A stretch of 64,000 nucleotides of DNA, taken from Myotis daubentonii. Lineage: Eukaryota; Chordata; Mammalia; Chiroptera; Vespertilionidae. The stretch lies in assembly GCF_963259705.1 (NCBI RefSeq), contig NC_081840.1:100670626-100734625 (forward strand), in the 5' to 3' direction. The notes below the pieces were generated by a model that saw only the letters and a list, made by a program, of their open reading frames with translations, was not told where the DNA came from and ran no database searches. Within the stretch, counting starts at the first letter, position 1. Each line of letters starts with the position of its first letter. The position numbers were made by a program, and so were the translations under genes. Below, one piece after another: positions 10,418-21,825 of the stretch.

Positions 10418-10855
10418 CAGGGTATCTCAACCTCAGCACCACTAGCATTTTGGGACAGATCATTCTTTTCTGTGAGAGGCTATCCTGTGCACTGCAGAAT
10501 GTTTACTAACATCTCTGGCCTCTACCCTCTAGTCTAGATCAAGGATGGGGGAACTTTTTTTCTGCCAAGGGCCATTTGGATATTTATAACACCATTCACG
10601 GGCCATACAAAATTATCAACTTAAAAATTAGCCTGCCATAGTTGGTCAAACATTTAATTATCTCATCCCTAACACCTTGGCAGGGCCATACCAAATGATG
10701 TTGAGGGCCTTATGAGGTCTGCGGGTCAGACGTTCCCCACCTCTAGTCTAGATGATAGTGGCTTCCTCCCCAGACCTCACTGTGACAACTAAAAATTATT
10801 CAGACATTGCCAAATGTTCCCTGGGGACAAAACTGCCCTTGGTTTCGAACCACTG
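10418..10855 (+). mobile_element. MER5A-like hAT-Charlie MITE split by a second hAT MITE
   Basis: Starts CAGGGTATCTCAACC and ends GGTTTCGAACCACTG. Flanking 8-mers ttttatga (10410-10417) and ttttatca (10856-10863) match 7 of 8. The middle holds the element at 10540-10745. Confidence 0.8.
10540..10745 (+). mobile_element. hAT MITE nested in MER5A, perfect 8-bp duplication
   Basis: Near-inverted termini: GATGGGGGAAC at the left and GTTCCCCACC at the right. The duplication gtctagat is exact at 10532-10539 and 10746-10753. The body (GGGCCATTTGGATATTTATA) has no coding capacity. Confidence 0.85.
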
Positions 10856-10863
10856 TTTTATCA

Positions 10864-11876
10864 TATAAATCCTAGAATTATACTCAGATATACAATTACT
10901 TCTATAATATACCCATTGTTTTATGAATGCTTAAAAATGTTGAGTTAAAAAGGAAAATGTGGATAGATAGATATACTGAATCAGTTTTATTGAAATTAAA
11001 GTAACTATAACTTCTCAAACATAAAAAATAAATTTATATTTAAATTTTTTAAAAGGGGAAAGAGCTAATACAAATAAATATTTTTTGTCTATTAGGTAAT
11101 TATAATTAATTGAACTCACATAATAAGCTTTAAAAAAGAAAACAATAAAAATAATCCACAGCTTAACCACATTTAAGAAATTGTTACCTTCGGTCTTTTT
11201 ACACACAGTAATTATGCCAAAACAGTGTACTCAATGATACAAATTATAATTACACAAATTAACATTTTTTTTAAAATGTTACCTTTGAATTTAGATTACT
11301 ATTGAACAGTATCCTCCTATGGGGAAAATCTATCCATGAAGACAAATTTCCATGTATTTCTCTTCCAAACTAATTCCAATCCTGGTGAATTCCCTAAGAT
11401 AATAATGCTTCTCTGACTAAAAATGAACTCTGTTAATAGAGTAGTTCTATATAGTAAGTCATTTCCCAGAACCTTGTCAAGAGAATATTTATTCAACAAG
11501 TATTAAAGAAGTTCATATTTATTTCTGATACCTTTACTAAAGTTGAAGAAATAAAAATACCAAGAAACAGCCATTTTCTAAATGATATTTATGGACAAAC
11601 TCCACTAAATCTTTAGCAAAAAACTAGTTTCTGTTTAAGTAGTTGAAATTTAAACAGTTTTTCCAATTAAAAAAAAATTTTAAACAATTTATAAGGCAAG
11701 CATAATTCCGAAACAAAAGCAAAGAATTAAATGAAAGAAAATCATAAGCCAATCTTACTTATAAATAAAAATGTTAACTAAAACATTAGCAACCAAATCC
11801 AGTATTAACAAATAAATTGGGGAAAAAGCAGAAATGTTAAGAAAGTCTGTCTTTAAGAAATCTCACTGTAGTCCTT
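10864..11876. other. AT-rich unique intronic stretch
   Basis: No transposon end, exon or RNA gene recognised. Confidence 0.5.
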
Positions 11877-12297
11877 TACATTAACAGAACAACATGGTCA
11901 TCTCCACAGACCAACAAATCATTTGATCAAATTTAACATGGAATCAGAATAAAACTCAGCAAGTGAGGAATAGGTGATACCTCCTATTAATTTGACTTTT
12001 AAAACTTACATAGAATAAATATCATATTTAGCAGGACACTGATGAAAAGCACTGTCATTAACGTCAATAATAATCTGCTTTCACCAATCTGATTCAAGAT
12101 AGCATTGGAAGTCCTAGCCACAGGGATCAGACAAGAAGAAAACATAAAAGGTATCCAAACTGGAAAGGAGGAATTAAAACTCTCATTATTCACAGATGAC
12201 ATGATACTATACATAGAAAACACTAAAGACCCCACCGAAAAACTATCAGATTTAATACATAAATTTGGAAAAGCAGCAGCATACAAAATTAACACAG
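11877..12297 (+). repeat. Older L1 (nest host), ORF2 reverse-transcriptase piece 1
   Basis: Decayed ORF2 sequence, clear at 12087-12290 with the coding for FTDDMILYIENTKD (an RT YxDD-type box). It stops at ACAAAATTAACACAGAG and continues at 21826 with TTAACACACAGAACTTG, so everything between was inserted later. Confidence 0.8.
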
Positions 12298-12306
12298 AGA
12301 GAGAAC

Positions 12307-12318
12307 CAAGATGGCGGC
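12307..12318 (+). promoter_or_regulatory. YY1-like motif at the L1 5' end
   Basis: CAAGATGGCGGC lies about 10 nt from the element start. YY1 sites at this place set the transcription start of human L1. The same motif occurs in HAL1 copies at 1803-1814 and, on the minus strand, 25362-25373. Function here is inferred. Confidence 0.55.
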
Positions 12319-13541
12319 ATAAGGTACAAACCTGTACGTGCTGCCCCCCACAACAACATTAAAACCACAACTCGAGGACTTCCAAAATGGCGACCAGCAG
12401 GAAGGTAGGGAGGGAGAGAGTGTGAGAGCGCAAGGAAGTTACAGAGGAGTGTGTGGATGCGTGTGGTGTGAGTGTATGAGCTAGGGTCAGTTAGATTCTG
12501 CAGTCTTCTAAGGGGCTGCTAAACCGGGCAGTCTTAGACTGCGGAGTCCGCTCCCTGTGCAGACACTCCTGGGCGGTCAGCACAGGCACGGCGACCACGC
12601 CATCTTGGGAAACTGAGCTGCTTGAGACTAGGATCGTGGCCTCAGCACCACCCAGTCTGATCTCAGACACATACCAGGACCCTGCAGCCACTGGGGACAG
12701 AGACCTGTGACCACAGCTACAGACCTGCGGACACCAAAAGTTCAGAAATCACCTCTGCAGATCCGTGAGTAACAGAGCCCATCCCCCCTTCCCCCAGGCT
12801 TGCTAGCAGCTCCAGAGAAACTAACTGATAGACCCACCCTATGCCAGGACCTCAGCACTCCAGGAACTTTAGCCTGGAAGTGCGCTAGCACCTTGGAACT
12901 GATCCTACTCGCACTGCCAGCTTCTGAACCCTGGGCTGGAGGCAAACGCGCGAACCCCAGGAACTGAGCCTAGGCACACTGCCGGCTTCTGAGCCCTGGG
13001 CTGGGAGCAATCCCTCGAACACCTGGAATTTGTCCCACATATCACAGGCCCAGGGACCCCAATTCTCTGGGCAGGTGGCAGCACAAAGCACCAGTAACTT
13101 GACTGTGTTTCTTTTCACCTGTGCCTGAGATCCTGATTTCCTGTGCATTCATACTAAGAGCCAGTGACTCCAATTCCCGGTGCAAGGGCACACAGGGACC
13201 CTGATTCTCAAGGCAAGGTCGCAAGAAGCAACAGAGACTCTGATACTGGATTCTGGGGAACTCTGACTCCTGGCGCACGTTAGGGGGCTCTGGTTTTCAA
13301 CACGCTTCAGGGGGGTCTGTTTCAACACGGTGAGGCAGGGTCCCTGATTCTAAGGGCGCGTACAAGGCCACATTGAGCACTGACAACACTGACTCTGAGC
13401 GAGCCTGGTTCCCACCAACCCACAACAACCACGCATCTTAGTGTCAGAGCTCTCCAGTGACACTAGGGTGGTGGGAGGCTCCCACTGCACATGGCCCAGG
13501 CCCACGCAACTCGACCTTTGAACCATCGGGAGATAATCAGA

Positions 13542-14386
13542 ATGAAGAGACGAAACAACACCCAGAGGAAAGACAATGAGGAATCACCAAGAAAGGACAT
13601 TAATGAAGTTGAAGCATGCAACATGACAGAAAAAGAATTCAGAATAATGGTTGTACAATTCATTCACCGGATGGATGAGAAAATCAACAGCCTATGCAAG
13701 AATCAGGAAGAAATGAAAAGTGATATAGCTACAATCAAAAACACCATGGAAAGATTCAACAGCAGACTAGAAGAAGCAGAGGACCGAATTAGTGAATTAG
13801 AAGATAAGGCAGAGAAACAAGCTCAATCTGAACAGCAACTGGAGAAAAAAATTAAAAAGCAGGAGGAGAGCCTAAGGGAGCTTCGGGACACCATGAAACG
13901 AAGTAACATACACATAATAGGCTGAAAGAAGGACAAAAAGAGCAGCAAGGATTAGAAAATCTATTTGAAGAAATAATGTCAGAAAACTTCCCTGATATGG
14001 AGAAGAAAAAAGTTACACAAGTACAGAGAGTCCCAGGCAAGATGAACCCCAAAAGACCCACACCAAGACACGTCATAACGATGGCAAATGTACAAGACAA
14101 AGACAGAATCTTAAAGGCTGCAAGAGAGAAACAGAGAGTTACCTACAAAGGATCCCCCATCAGATTATCAAATGATTTCTCAACAGAAACACATCAGGCC
14201 AGAAAAGAATGGACGGAAATTTACAAAGTGATGCAAAGCAAAGGACTGAATCCAAGAATACTCTATCCAGTAAGGCTATCATTCAAAATTGAAGGGGAAA
14301 TAAGAAGCTTCACAGACAAAAAAAGGCTAAAGGAGTTTATCACCACCAAGCCAGCAATGCAAGAAATGCTAAAGGGACTGGTGTAA
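13542..14386 (+). pseudogene. L1 ORF1 (ORF1p), one frameshift
   Basis: The RNA-binding, trimer-forming ORF1 protein of L1. The start chosen is the ATG of MKRRNNTQRKDN, matching the usual ORF1 start. A coiled coil with heptads (NTMERFNSRLEEAEDRISEL) precedes the RRM opening IHIIG near codon 125. At about 13920 a small indel changes the frame; the second frame continues LENLFEEIMSENFPDM and ends TTKPAMQEMLKGLV. Total length without the break would be about 281 residues, normal for L1. It is related to but distinct from the HAL1 ORF1s, differing clearly in the N-terminal third. Confidence 0.88.
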
Positions 14387-14442
14387 AAAGAAGAACTAAA
14401 AAACCCAGAAAGAAAACAGCCACAAAAAAAAAAAAAATAGAA

Positions 14443-17400
14443 ATGGCTACAAACAAGTACCTTTCAATAATAACTTTAAACGTAAATGGACTAAATGGTC
14501 CAATCAAAAGACATCAAGTGGCTGAATGGATAAAAAAACATGACCCATATATTTGCTGTCTACAAGAGACCCACCTCATTAGAAGGGACTCACACAGACT
14601 GAAAGTGAAGGGATGGAAAAATATCTTTCAGGCAAATGGAAATGAAAAAAAAAGCTGGGTAGCAATACTTATATCAGACAAAATACACCTCAAAGTGAAG
14701 GCCATAAGAACTGATAAGAAAGGCCACTTCATAATACTAAAGGGATCAATACAACAAGAGGATATAACCCTGGTAAACATATATGCACCCAATGCAGGAG
14801 CACCCACATACATAAGAAAACTCCTGGAAGATATCAGGGGAGAGATCGACAACATACAATCATAGTAGGGGACGTTAATACACCACTGACATCACTGGAT
14901 AAATCCGCTAGACAAAATCTCAGCAAAGAAACAGCAATCCTAAATGACTCACTAGATCAGATGGACTTAATTGACATCTTCAGAACACTTCACCCCAAAG
15001 CCACGGAATATACATTCCACTCTGATGCTCATGGGACATCTTCAAAAATAGGCCACATATTCGGTCACAAACAAAGTCTCCCCAAATTCAAGAAGATTGA
15101 AATCATACCAAGCATCTTCTCAGACCACAAGGCCATAATATTAGAAATAAACTACAACAAAAACAACTCAAAATACTCAAACACTTGGAAGCTGAATAGC
15201 ACGTTATTAAATATTGATTGAGTTACCAATGAGATCAAAGAAGAAATTAAAAACATCCTGGAAACTAATGACAATGAAAACACAACAATCCAAAACCTTT
15301 GGGACGCAATGAAAGTAGTCCTGAGGGGGAAGTTTATAGCTCTACAGGCCTATCTCCACAAACAAGAAAAAATGGTAGTAAATCATCTAAATCTACAGCT
15401 CAAAGAATTAGAAAGAGAGCAACAAGAAAAGCCCAGAGTGAGCAGAAGGAAGGAGATAATAAAGATTAGAGCAGAAATAAATGACATAGAGACCAAAAAA
15501 ACAATACAGAAAATCAATGAAACAAAGAGCTGGTTCTTTGAAAGGATAAACAAGATTGACAAACCTCTAGCCAGGCTCACCAAGAAGCAAAGAGAAAGGA
15601 CCCAAATCAACAAAATCAGAAATGATAGAGGCGAAATAACAACAGATCCCACAGAAATACAAATGATTGTTAAAAAATACTATGGACAACTCTACTCCAA
15701 CAAACTAGACAACCTGGAGGAAATGGACATATTCCTAGAAAACTACAACATTCCAAAACTTCATCAGGAAGAATCTAAAAATCTCAATAGGCCAATAACT
15801 ATGGAAGAAATTGAAGCAGTCATCAAAAAGCAGCCAGCAAACAAAAGCCCAGGTCCAGACGGCTTCACAGGGGAGTTTTACCAAACATTCAAGGAAGAAC
15901 TAAAACCTATCCTCCTCAGACTACTACAAAAAATCCAAGAGGAAGGAACACTTCCAAGCTCATTCTACGAAGCCAGCATCACCCTAATACCAAAACCAGG
16001 TAAAGACAACACAATGAAAGAGAATTACAGACCAATATCCCCCATGAACATAGATGCCAAAATCCTCAACAAAATTCTAGAAAATCGGATCCACCAGTAC
16101 ATCAGAAAGATCATACACCATAAAAAAGTAGGATTTATCCGGGGGATGCAAGGATGGTACAATATCCGCAATTCAATAAACATGATACATCACATAAACA
16201 AATTGAGAGATAAAAATCACATAGTCATATCAATTGATGCAGAAAAAGCGTTTGAAAAAATTCAACACCCATTTTTGATAAAAACTCTCAGCAAGGTGGG
16301 AATAGAAGGATCATACCTCAACATAATAAAAGCCACATATGACAAACCCACAGCCAACATCATACTCAATGGACAAAAACTAACACCATTTGCCCTAAAT
16401 ACAGGAACAAGACAGGGATGCCCACTCTCACCACTCCTGTTCGACATAGTACTGGAAGTATTAGCCATTAAAATTAGACAAGAAAAAGAAATAAAAGGCA
16501 TCCAAATTGGAAAAGAAGAAGTAAAACTGTCCTTATTTGCAGATGACATGATATTATACTTAAAAAACCCTAAAGACTCCATCAATAAACTATTAGACTT
16601 AATAAAAGAATTCAGCAATGTAGCAGGATACAAAATTAACGCCAAGAAATCTGTGGCATTTCTATACACCAATAGTGAATGTGCAGAAAGAGAGACTAAA
16701 AAAGCAATCCCATTTACTATTGCACCAAAAAAATTAAGCTACCTAGGAATAAACTTAACTAAAGAGGTAAAAGACCTCTTCTCAGAAGACTACAGGACGT
16801 TGAAAAAAGAGATAGAGGAAGGTAGAATCAACATCATTAAAATGGCCATACTGCCCAAAGCAATCTATAAATTCAACACACTTCCCATTAAAATACCAAT
16901 GGCATATTTCACAGACCTAGAATGTACTCTCCAAAAATTCATCTGGAATAAAAAAAGACCCCGAATAGCTGCAGCAATCCTGAGAAAGAACAAAGTAGGT
17001 GGGATCTGAATACCAGATATCAAGCTGTATTACAAAGCCACTGTTCTCAAAACTGCCTGGTACTGGCACAAGAACAGACATATAGATCAATGGAATAGAA
17101 TAGAGAGCCCAGAAATCAGCCCCAACCAATACGCTCAATTAATATTTGACAAAGGAGGCAAGAACATACAATGGAGTCAAGATAGTCTCTTCAATAAATG
17201 GTGTTGGGAAAATTGGACAGATATATGGAAGAAAATGAAACTAGACCACCAACTTACACCATACACAAAAATAAACTCAAAATGGATAAAGGACTTAAAT
17301 ATATGACGGGAAACCATACAAATACTAGAAGAATCCAAAGGCAACAAAATCTCAGACATATGCTGAAGCAATTTCTTCACCGATACAGCTCCTAGGGCAT

Positions 17401-18222
17401 TGGAAACTAAAGAGAAAATAAACAAATGGGACTGTATCAAAATAAAAAGCTTCTGCACAGCGAAAGAAACCATCAACAAAACAACAAGAAAACCCACTGT
17501 GTGGGAAAACATATTTGCCAATGGCATATCTGATAAGGGCCTAATCTCCAAAATTTATAGGGAACTCGTACAACATAACAAAAGGAAGATAAACAATCCA
17601 ATCAAAAAATGGGCAAAGGATCTAAATAGACACCTTTCAAAAGAGGACATTCAGAAAGCCAAGAGACATATGAAAACATGCTCAAAGTCACTAATCATCC
17701 AAGATATGCAAATCAAAACAACAATGAGGTACCATCTCACACCTGTCAGAATGGCTATCATCAACAAATTAACAAACGACAAGTGTTGGAGAGGATGTGG
17801 AGAAAAAAGGAACACCTGTGCACTGCTGGTGGGAATGCAGACTGGTGCAGCCACTATGGAAGACAGTATGGAGTTTCCTCAAAAAACTACAAGTGGAACT
17901 CCCATTCGACCCTGTGATCCCACTCCTAGGAATATATCCCAGGAAACCAGAAACACCAATCAGAAAGGATATATGCACCCCTATGTTCATAGCAGCACAA
18001 TTCACCATAGCTAAGATCTGGAAACAGCCTAAGTGCCCATCTGTAGATGAATGGATTAGAAAACTGTGGTACATCTACACGATGGAATACTATGCTGCTA
18101 TAAAAAGGAAGGAACTCTTACCATTTGCAACAGCATGGATGGAACTGGAGAGCACTATGCTAAGTGAAATAAGCCAGTCAATGAAGGAAAAATACCACAT
18201 GATGTCACTCATTTCTGGATAA
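14443..18222 (+). pseudogene. L1 ORF2 (endonuclease / reverse transcriptase), several breaks
   Basis: Span of about 1260 codons, normal for ORF2p, which nicks DNA and primes reverse transcription. The apurinic-like endonuclease domain is first (LNVNGLN near residue 12; CLQETH with the catalytic Glu). The RT domain lies in the longest open part, 15309-17009 (566 codons): [28 protein letters not shown] (usually AFDKIQ), and the catalytic box FADDMILYL. The C-terminal part includes WRGCGEK and ends at MMSLISG. Breaks: a frameshift near 14862, TGA at 15219 and 17007, TGA codons near 17304 and 17361, and a frameshift near 17805. Confidence 0.92.
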
Positions 18223-18449
18223 TAAAGACCATTATAAACCTATGATCAAAAATAGATACAGAGGCAGAGCCGCCTCAAACAGACTGTCAAACTTCACCAG
18301 GAAGGCTGGGGAGGGTGGGGGGGCAGGAGCGGAGTGGGCAAAAGATCAACCAAAGGACTTGTATGCATGCATATAAGCATAACCAATGGACATAAGACAC
18401 TGGGTGGTAGGGGAGGCCAGGGGATTGTCATGGGCAGGGGAATAAAAAA

Positions 18450-18450
<1 letters not shown>

Positions 18451-18517
<67 letters not shown>

Positions 18518-18532
18518 ATATATATATATATA
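18451..18532. repeat. (TA)n microsatellite at the L1 tail
   Basis: About 80 bp of TA units with small TATG interruptions. The Helitron at 18533 inserted in it, between A and T; more TA units follow at 20006-20013. Confidence 0.95.
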
Positions 18533-18755
18533 TCAACACTAATAAAAGAGAAAAATGGTAATTGGCGTACGAGCTACCCTTTTCCTTGGCTAATCAGGGC
18601 TATATGCAAATTAACTGCCAACTGAGATGGCAGTTAACTGCCAACAAGATGGCGGCTAATTTGCATATGTAGGCACAATGCAGGGAGGCCAAAGGGAAAG
18701 CAGGAAGAAGCCCCCTGCCACTGACAGTGATCGGAAACCCAGGGGGGAGCTAAGA

Positions 18756-18809
18756 GCTGGGGGGCAGGGCAAAGGCGGCCCTGGGGCTGCCTTTGCCCTG
18801 CCCCCCAGC
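18756..18809. repeat. Perfect 21-bp inverted repeat inside the Helitron
   Basis: The arm starting GCTGGGGGGCAGGGC (18756-18776) is exactly complementary to 18789-18809, with a 12-nt loop. It would form a very stable GC-rich hairpin. Confidence 0.9.
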
Positions 18810-19189
18810 CATGATCAGAGAATCAGGTGCCTTTTCCGCCCTGGCCAGTGATAGCAGGAAGTAGGAGTGGAGCCAGCGATGGGAGCTGGGCATGGTCGAA
18901 GCTGGCAGTCCCAGGAGCTAGGGGTCCCTTGCCTGGGCCTAAAGCGGAGCCCACGATCGTGGGGCCGCTGCAGCTGCGGGTCCCCGCTGCCTGGGCCGAA
19001 CGCCTAGGCCAGAGGCATCAGGCCTGGGCAAGGGGCCGATCCTGCGATTGGAGGGTGATGGGGGTCAACGCCTGAGGGCTCCCAGTATGTGAGAGGGGGC
19101 AGGCTGGGCTGAGGGACACTCCCCCCCACACACACACCCAGTGCACGGGGATCAGCGGAGCCGTGAGGCCTCCCAGCACCGGCATCAGT

Positions 19190-19830
19190 GTGACAGGGGG
19201 CAGTGCCCAAACCCCCTGAACCCCCTGATCGCCCTGCGGCTCTGTGTGCGACAGGGGGCGGGGCCACAACCTCCCTATCCGCCCTGCTCTGTTCGGGACA
19301 GGGGAAGGCGCCCCAACCCCCTGATCAGCCCTGCTCTGTACCTGATAGGGGGGAGCTGCCCAACCCCCTGATCGCTCTGCGGCTCTGTGTGTGACAGGGT
19401 GCAGTGCCCCAACCCCCTGATCGGCCCTGCTCTGTGTGTGACAGGGTGTGGTGCCCCAACCCCCTCCCCCCCCGCCCCCCCCCCCCAACGGGTCCTGCTC
19501 TGTGTGTGACGGGGTAGAGCCATAACCTCCCCTTCGGCCCTGCCCTGAGTGTGAGAGTGGCGGCGCCCCAACCCCTCTGATGGGCTCTGCTCTGTGAGTG
19601 ACAGGGGCCAGCGCCCCAACCCCCTGATTGGCCCTGCTCTGTGCGTGACAGGGGGTTGCACCGCAACCTCCCCATCGACCCTGCCTTGAGTGTGACAGGG
19701 GGCGGTGCCCCAATCCCTCAATGGGCCCTACCCTGAGCGTGACTGAGGGTGGCATCGCAACCTCCTGAGCCTCCCTGCTCTGTGCATGACATGGGGCGGT
19801 GCCCCAACTCCCCAAATGGCCCTGCTCTGA
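19190..19830. repeat. GC-rich minisatellite, unit about 48 bp
   Basis: About 12-13 imperfect units built around CCCCAACCCCCTGATC, CCCTGCTCTGTG and TGACAGGGGGC. Units vary by substitutions and small indels. It lies wholly inside the Helitron. Confidence 0.85.
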
Positions 19831-20005
19831 GCCCAACCAGGGGCTGCACCTAGGGATTGGGCCTGCCCTCTGCCACCCGGGAGCAGGCCTAAGCCAGCAG
19901 GTCGTTATCTCCCGAGGGTTCCCAGACTGGGAGAGGGCACAGGCCGGGCTGAGGGACCGCCCCTCCCTCCCCGAGTGCACAAATTTTTGTGCACCGGGCC
20001 TCTAG

Positions 20006-21822
20006 TATATATATAACACAACTCTAAGACAAAACAGCTATCATCCAGAACCACGGGAAAGCTGATCAAGTGGAAGTTCTACAACTAGAAAGAAAGAAAA
20101 AAGCGCATTGAGACCGAGTAGGAGGGGAGAGGCGCCAAGAACAGAGGTGCCGGGCCGAGCACGAGGCTCCTGCACCTGGGTGTGCAGTTTTTTTCAATTC
20201 GAAGGGGATACCAGCTCTTGAACCCAATGAACTCATTTACGGTGAGACGCTGGGGTCCCAGGCTCCTACGGGGAGAAACGGGACTGTCTTGCAGCGGTCG
20301 GAAAGCGAAGGTGACTTTCTCACAGAGCTGCTCGCAGGGTTGTTGGGGTGCGTGGCACTCGGGGAATCGCGGAGTAGGAGTCACGGGGTCGCTGATGACA
20401 CCATTGCTGTTTGCCCCACCCTGGGAACTCTCTGAGAGCCCGCCCCATTACATCCCCTCCCAAGCTGTGCTCGTGGCACAAAGGAGGCACCTGCGCTTTT
20501 GCAGCCTAACTGCAGCAAATCAGATAGCTCCAAAACTTCCAAACAAATAGGAGAAATCTGTTGATATTGCTGTAGCCCCTGCTGGGTGGACCCACACACA
20601 TAAGGGTGTCGTCTCCAGCACAGAGAGTGGCTCCTCGCAGTCAGCCAAAAATGCGAAGACAAAGAAACATGTCACATATGAAAGAAATGGAGGAAAGCAA
20701 ACTAACGGAGGACATAGAGTTCAGAACCACAGTTATAAGGTTACTCAAGAATCTTCTATGAACCTCCGAGGAACTTAGTGAGACCTTCAAGGATCTTAAT
20801 GAGAATGCCAAAAAAATGGAAAAGGACCAGTCAGAAATTAAACATACACTGACTGAAATAAAGAATATTATACAGAGATGCAACAGCAGACGAGAGGATC
20901 CCAAGAATCAAGTCAAAGATCTGAAATACAAAGAAGCAAAAAACACCCAACCAGAAAAGCAAAACGAAAAAAGAATCCAAAAATATGAAGACAGTGTAAG
21001 GAGCCTCTGGGACAACTTCAAACGTACCAACATCCGAATTATTGGGGTGCCAGAAGAAGAGAGAGAGCAAGATACTGAAAGCCTATTTGAAGAAATAATG
21101 ACAGAAAACTTCCCCTACCTGATGAAAGAAATAGACTTACAAGTTCAGGAAACACAGAGAACCCCAATCAAAAGGAATCCAAAGAGGACCACACCAAGAC
21201 ACATCATAATTAAAATGCCAAGGGCTAAAGACAAAGAGAGAATCTTAAAAGCAACAAGAGAAAAACAGTTAGTTATCTACAAGGGAATACCCATACGACT
21301 GTCAGCTGATTTCTCAACAGAAACTTTGCAGGCCAGAAGGGAGTGGCAAGAAATATTCAAAGTGATGAATGCCAAGAACCTACAACCAAGATTACTTTAT
21401 CCAGCAAAGCTATCATTCAGAATTAAAGGTCAGATAAAGAGCTTCACAGATAAGGGAAAGCTAAAGGAGTTCATCACCACCAAACCAGGATTATATGAAA
21501 TGCTGAAGGATATTAAGGGATAAATACCACATGATCTCACTCATTTGTGGAATATAATGAACAACATAAACTGATGAACAAGGACTGATCCAGAGACGGA
21601 GAGGCATTGATTGGACTGTCGGGCCCTGGAGGGAAGGTAGGGGAGGGTGGGGGTAAGAGGGAGAGATCAACCAAAGGACTTATATGCAAGCATATAGGCC
21701 TAACCAATGGACATGGACAACGGAGGGGGGGGGGATGTGAGGGCATAAGTGGGGGGGGGGGGGGCGGGGGGAGGGGAAAGGACACATATGTAATATCTTA
21801 ATCAATAAAAAATATATTTAAA
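20006..21822 (+). mobile_element. HAL1/L1 chimera: HAL1 5'UTR and ORF1 joined to an L1 3' end (copy 2)
   Basis: The 5'UTR is truncated (begins near ACAACTCTAAGACAAAACAG, about 20014). ORF1 runs to 21523, and its last codons run directly into TAAATACCACATGATCTCAC, the end of L1 ORF2/3'UTR as seen at 63244. Nearly all of ORF2 is thus missing. The tail has G-runs and AATAAA-like ends at about 21800. This 3' end differs from that of HAL1 copies 1 and 3. Confidence 0.8.
20651..21523 (+). pseudogene. HAL1 copy 2 ORF1, single internal stop
   Basis: A 290-codon frame from ATG (MRRQRNMSHM) to the stop at 21523, broken only by TGA at 20759-20761 (codon 37). It contains a coiled-coil-prone N-terminal half, the RRM opening IRIIGVPEEE, and the C-terminal domain with RITLKATREK-like and SFRIKGQIKSFTDKGKL segments. 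The end, EMLKDIKG, differs from the EMLKGIL of other copies because it sits at the ORF1/3'UTR junction. Downstream Met at 20816 would still give a 235-residue product. Confidence 0.85.
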
Positions 21823-21825
21823 AAA

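Larger units (their letters stand above)
12298..18450 (+). mobile_element. Structurally full-length L1 (about 6.1 kb), inactive
   Basis: It has all L1 parts in order: a 5'UTR (12298 to about 13540) starting GAGAACCAAGATGGCGGC, ORF1, a 56-bp spacer, ORF2, and a 3'UTR with G-rich tracts (18290-18440). The tail has been replaced by a TA microsatellite. The host L1 sequence on each side shares AAAATTAACACA, probably its target duplication (about 12284-12296 and 21823-21836). Both ORFs are broken, so it cannot move on its own. Confidence 0.87.
18533..20005 (+). mobile_element. HeliBat-type Helitron, 1.47 kb, with internal minisatellite
   Basis: Begins TCAACACTAATAAAAGAG and ends with the palindromic GTGCACAAA...TTTGTGCAC hairpin followed by GGGCCTCTAG. 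Inserted between A (18532) and T (20006) of a TA repeat, with no duplication, as Helitrons do. No Rep/helicase coding. It contains a perfect 21-bp inverted repeat and a tandem array. A continuous 320-codon minus-strand frame (19018-19980) arises from the array and is not a gene. Confidence 0.9.

Noticed and set aside
15309..17009. 566-codon RT frame as an active gene
   Set aside because: It is the middle of an L1 ORF2 with stops and frameshifts on both sides, so no functional ORF2p can be made.
18294..18561. Frames rich in YIYIYI on both strands
   Set aside because: Translation of the TA microsatellite.
19190..19830. CRISPR-like regular repeats
   Set aside because: Imperfect contiguous units with no unique spacers, in vertebrate DNA: a minisatellite.
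19018..19980. A 320-codon continuous minus-strand frame
   Set aside because: It lies in the Helitron minisatellite; its repeats of CHTQ/GLG-type words mirror the 48-bp units (a multiple of 3). No domain, promoter or splice context.
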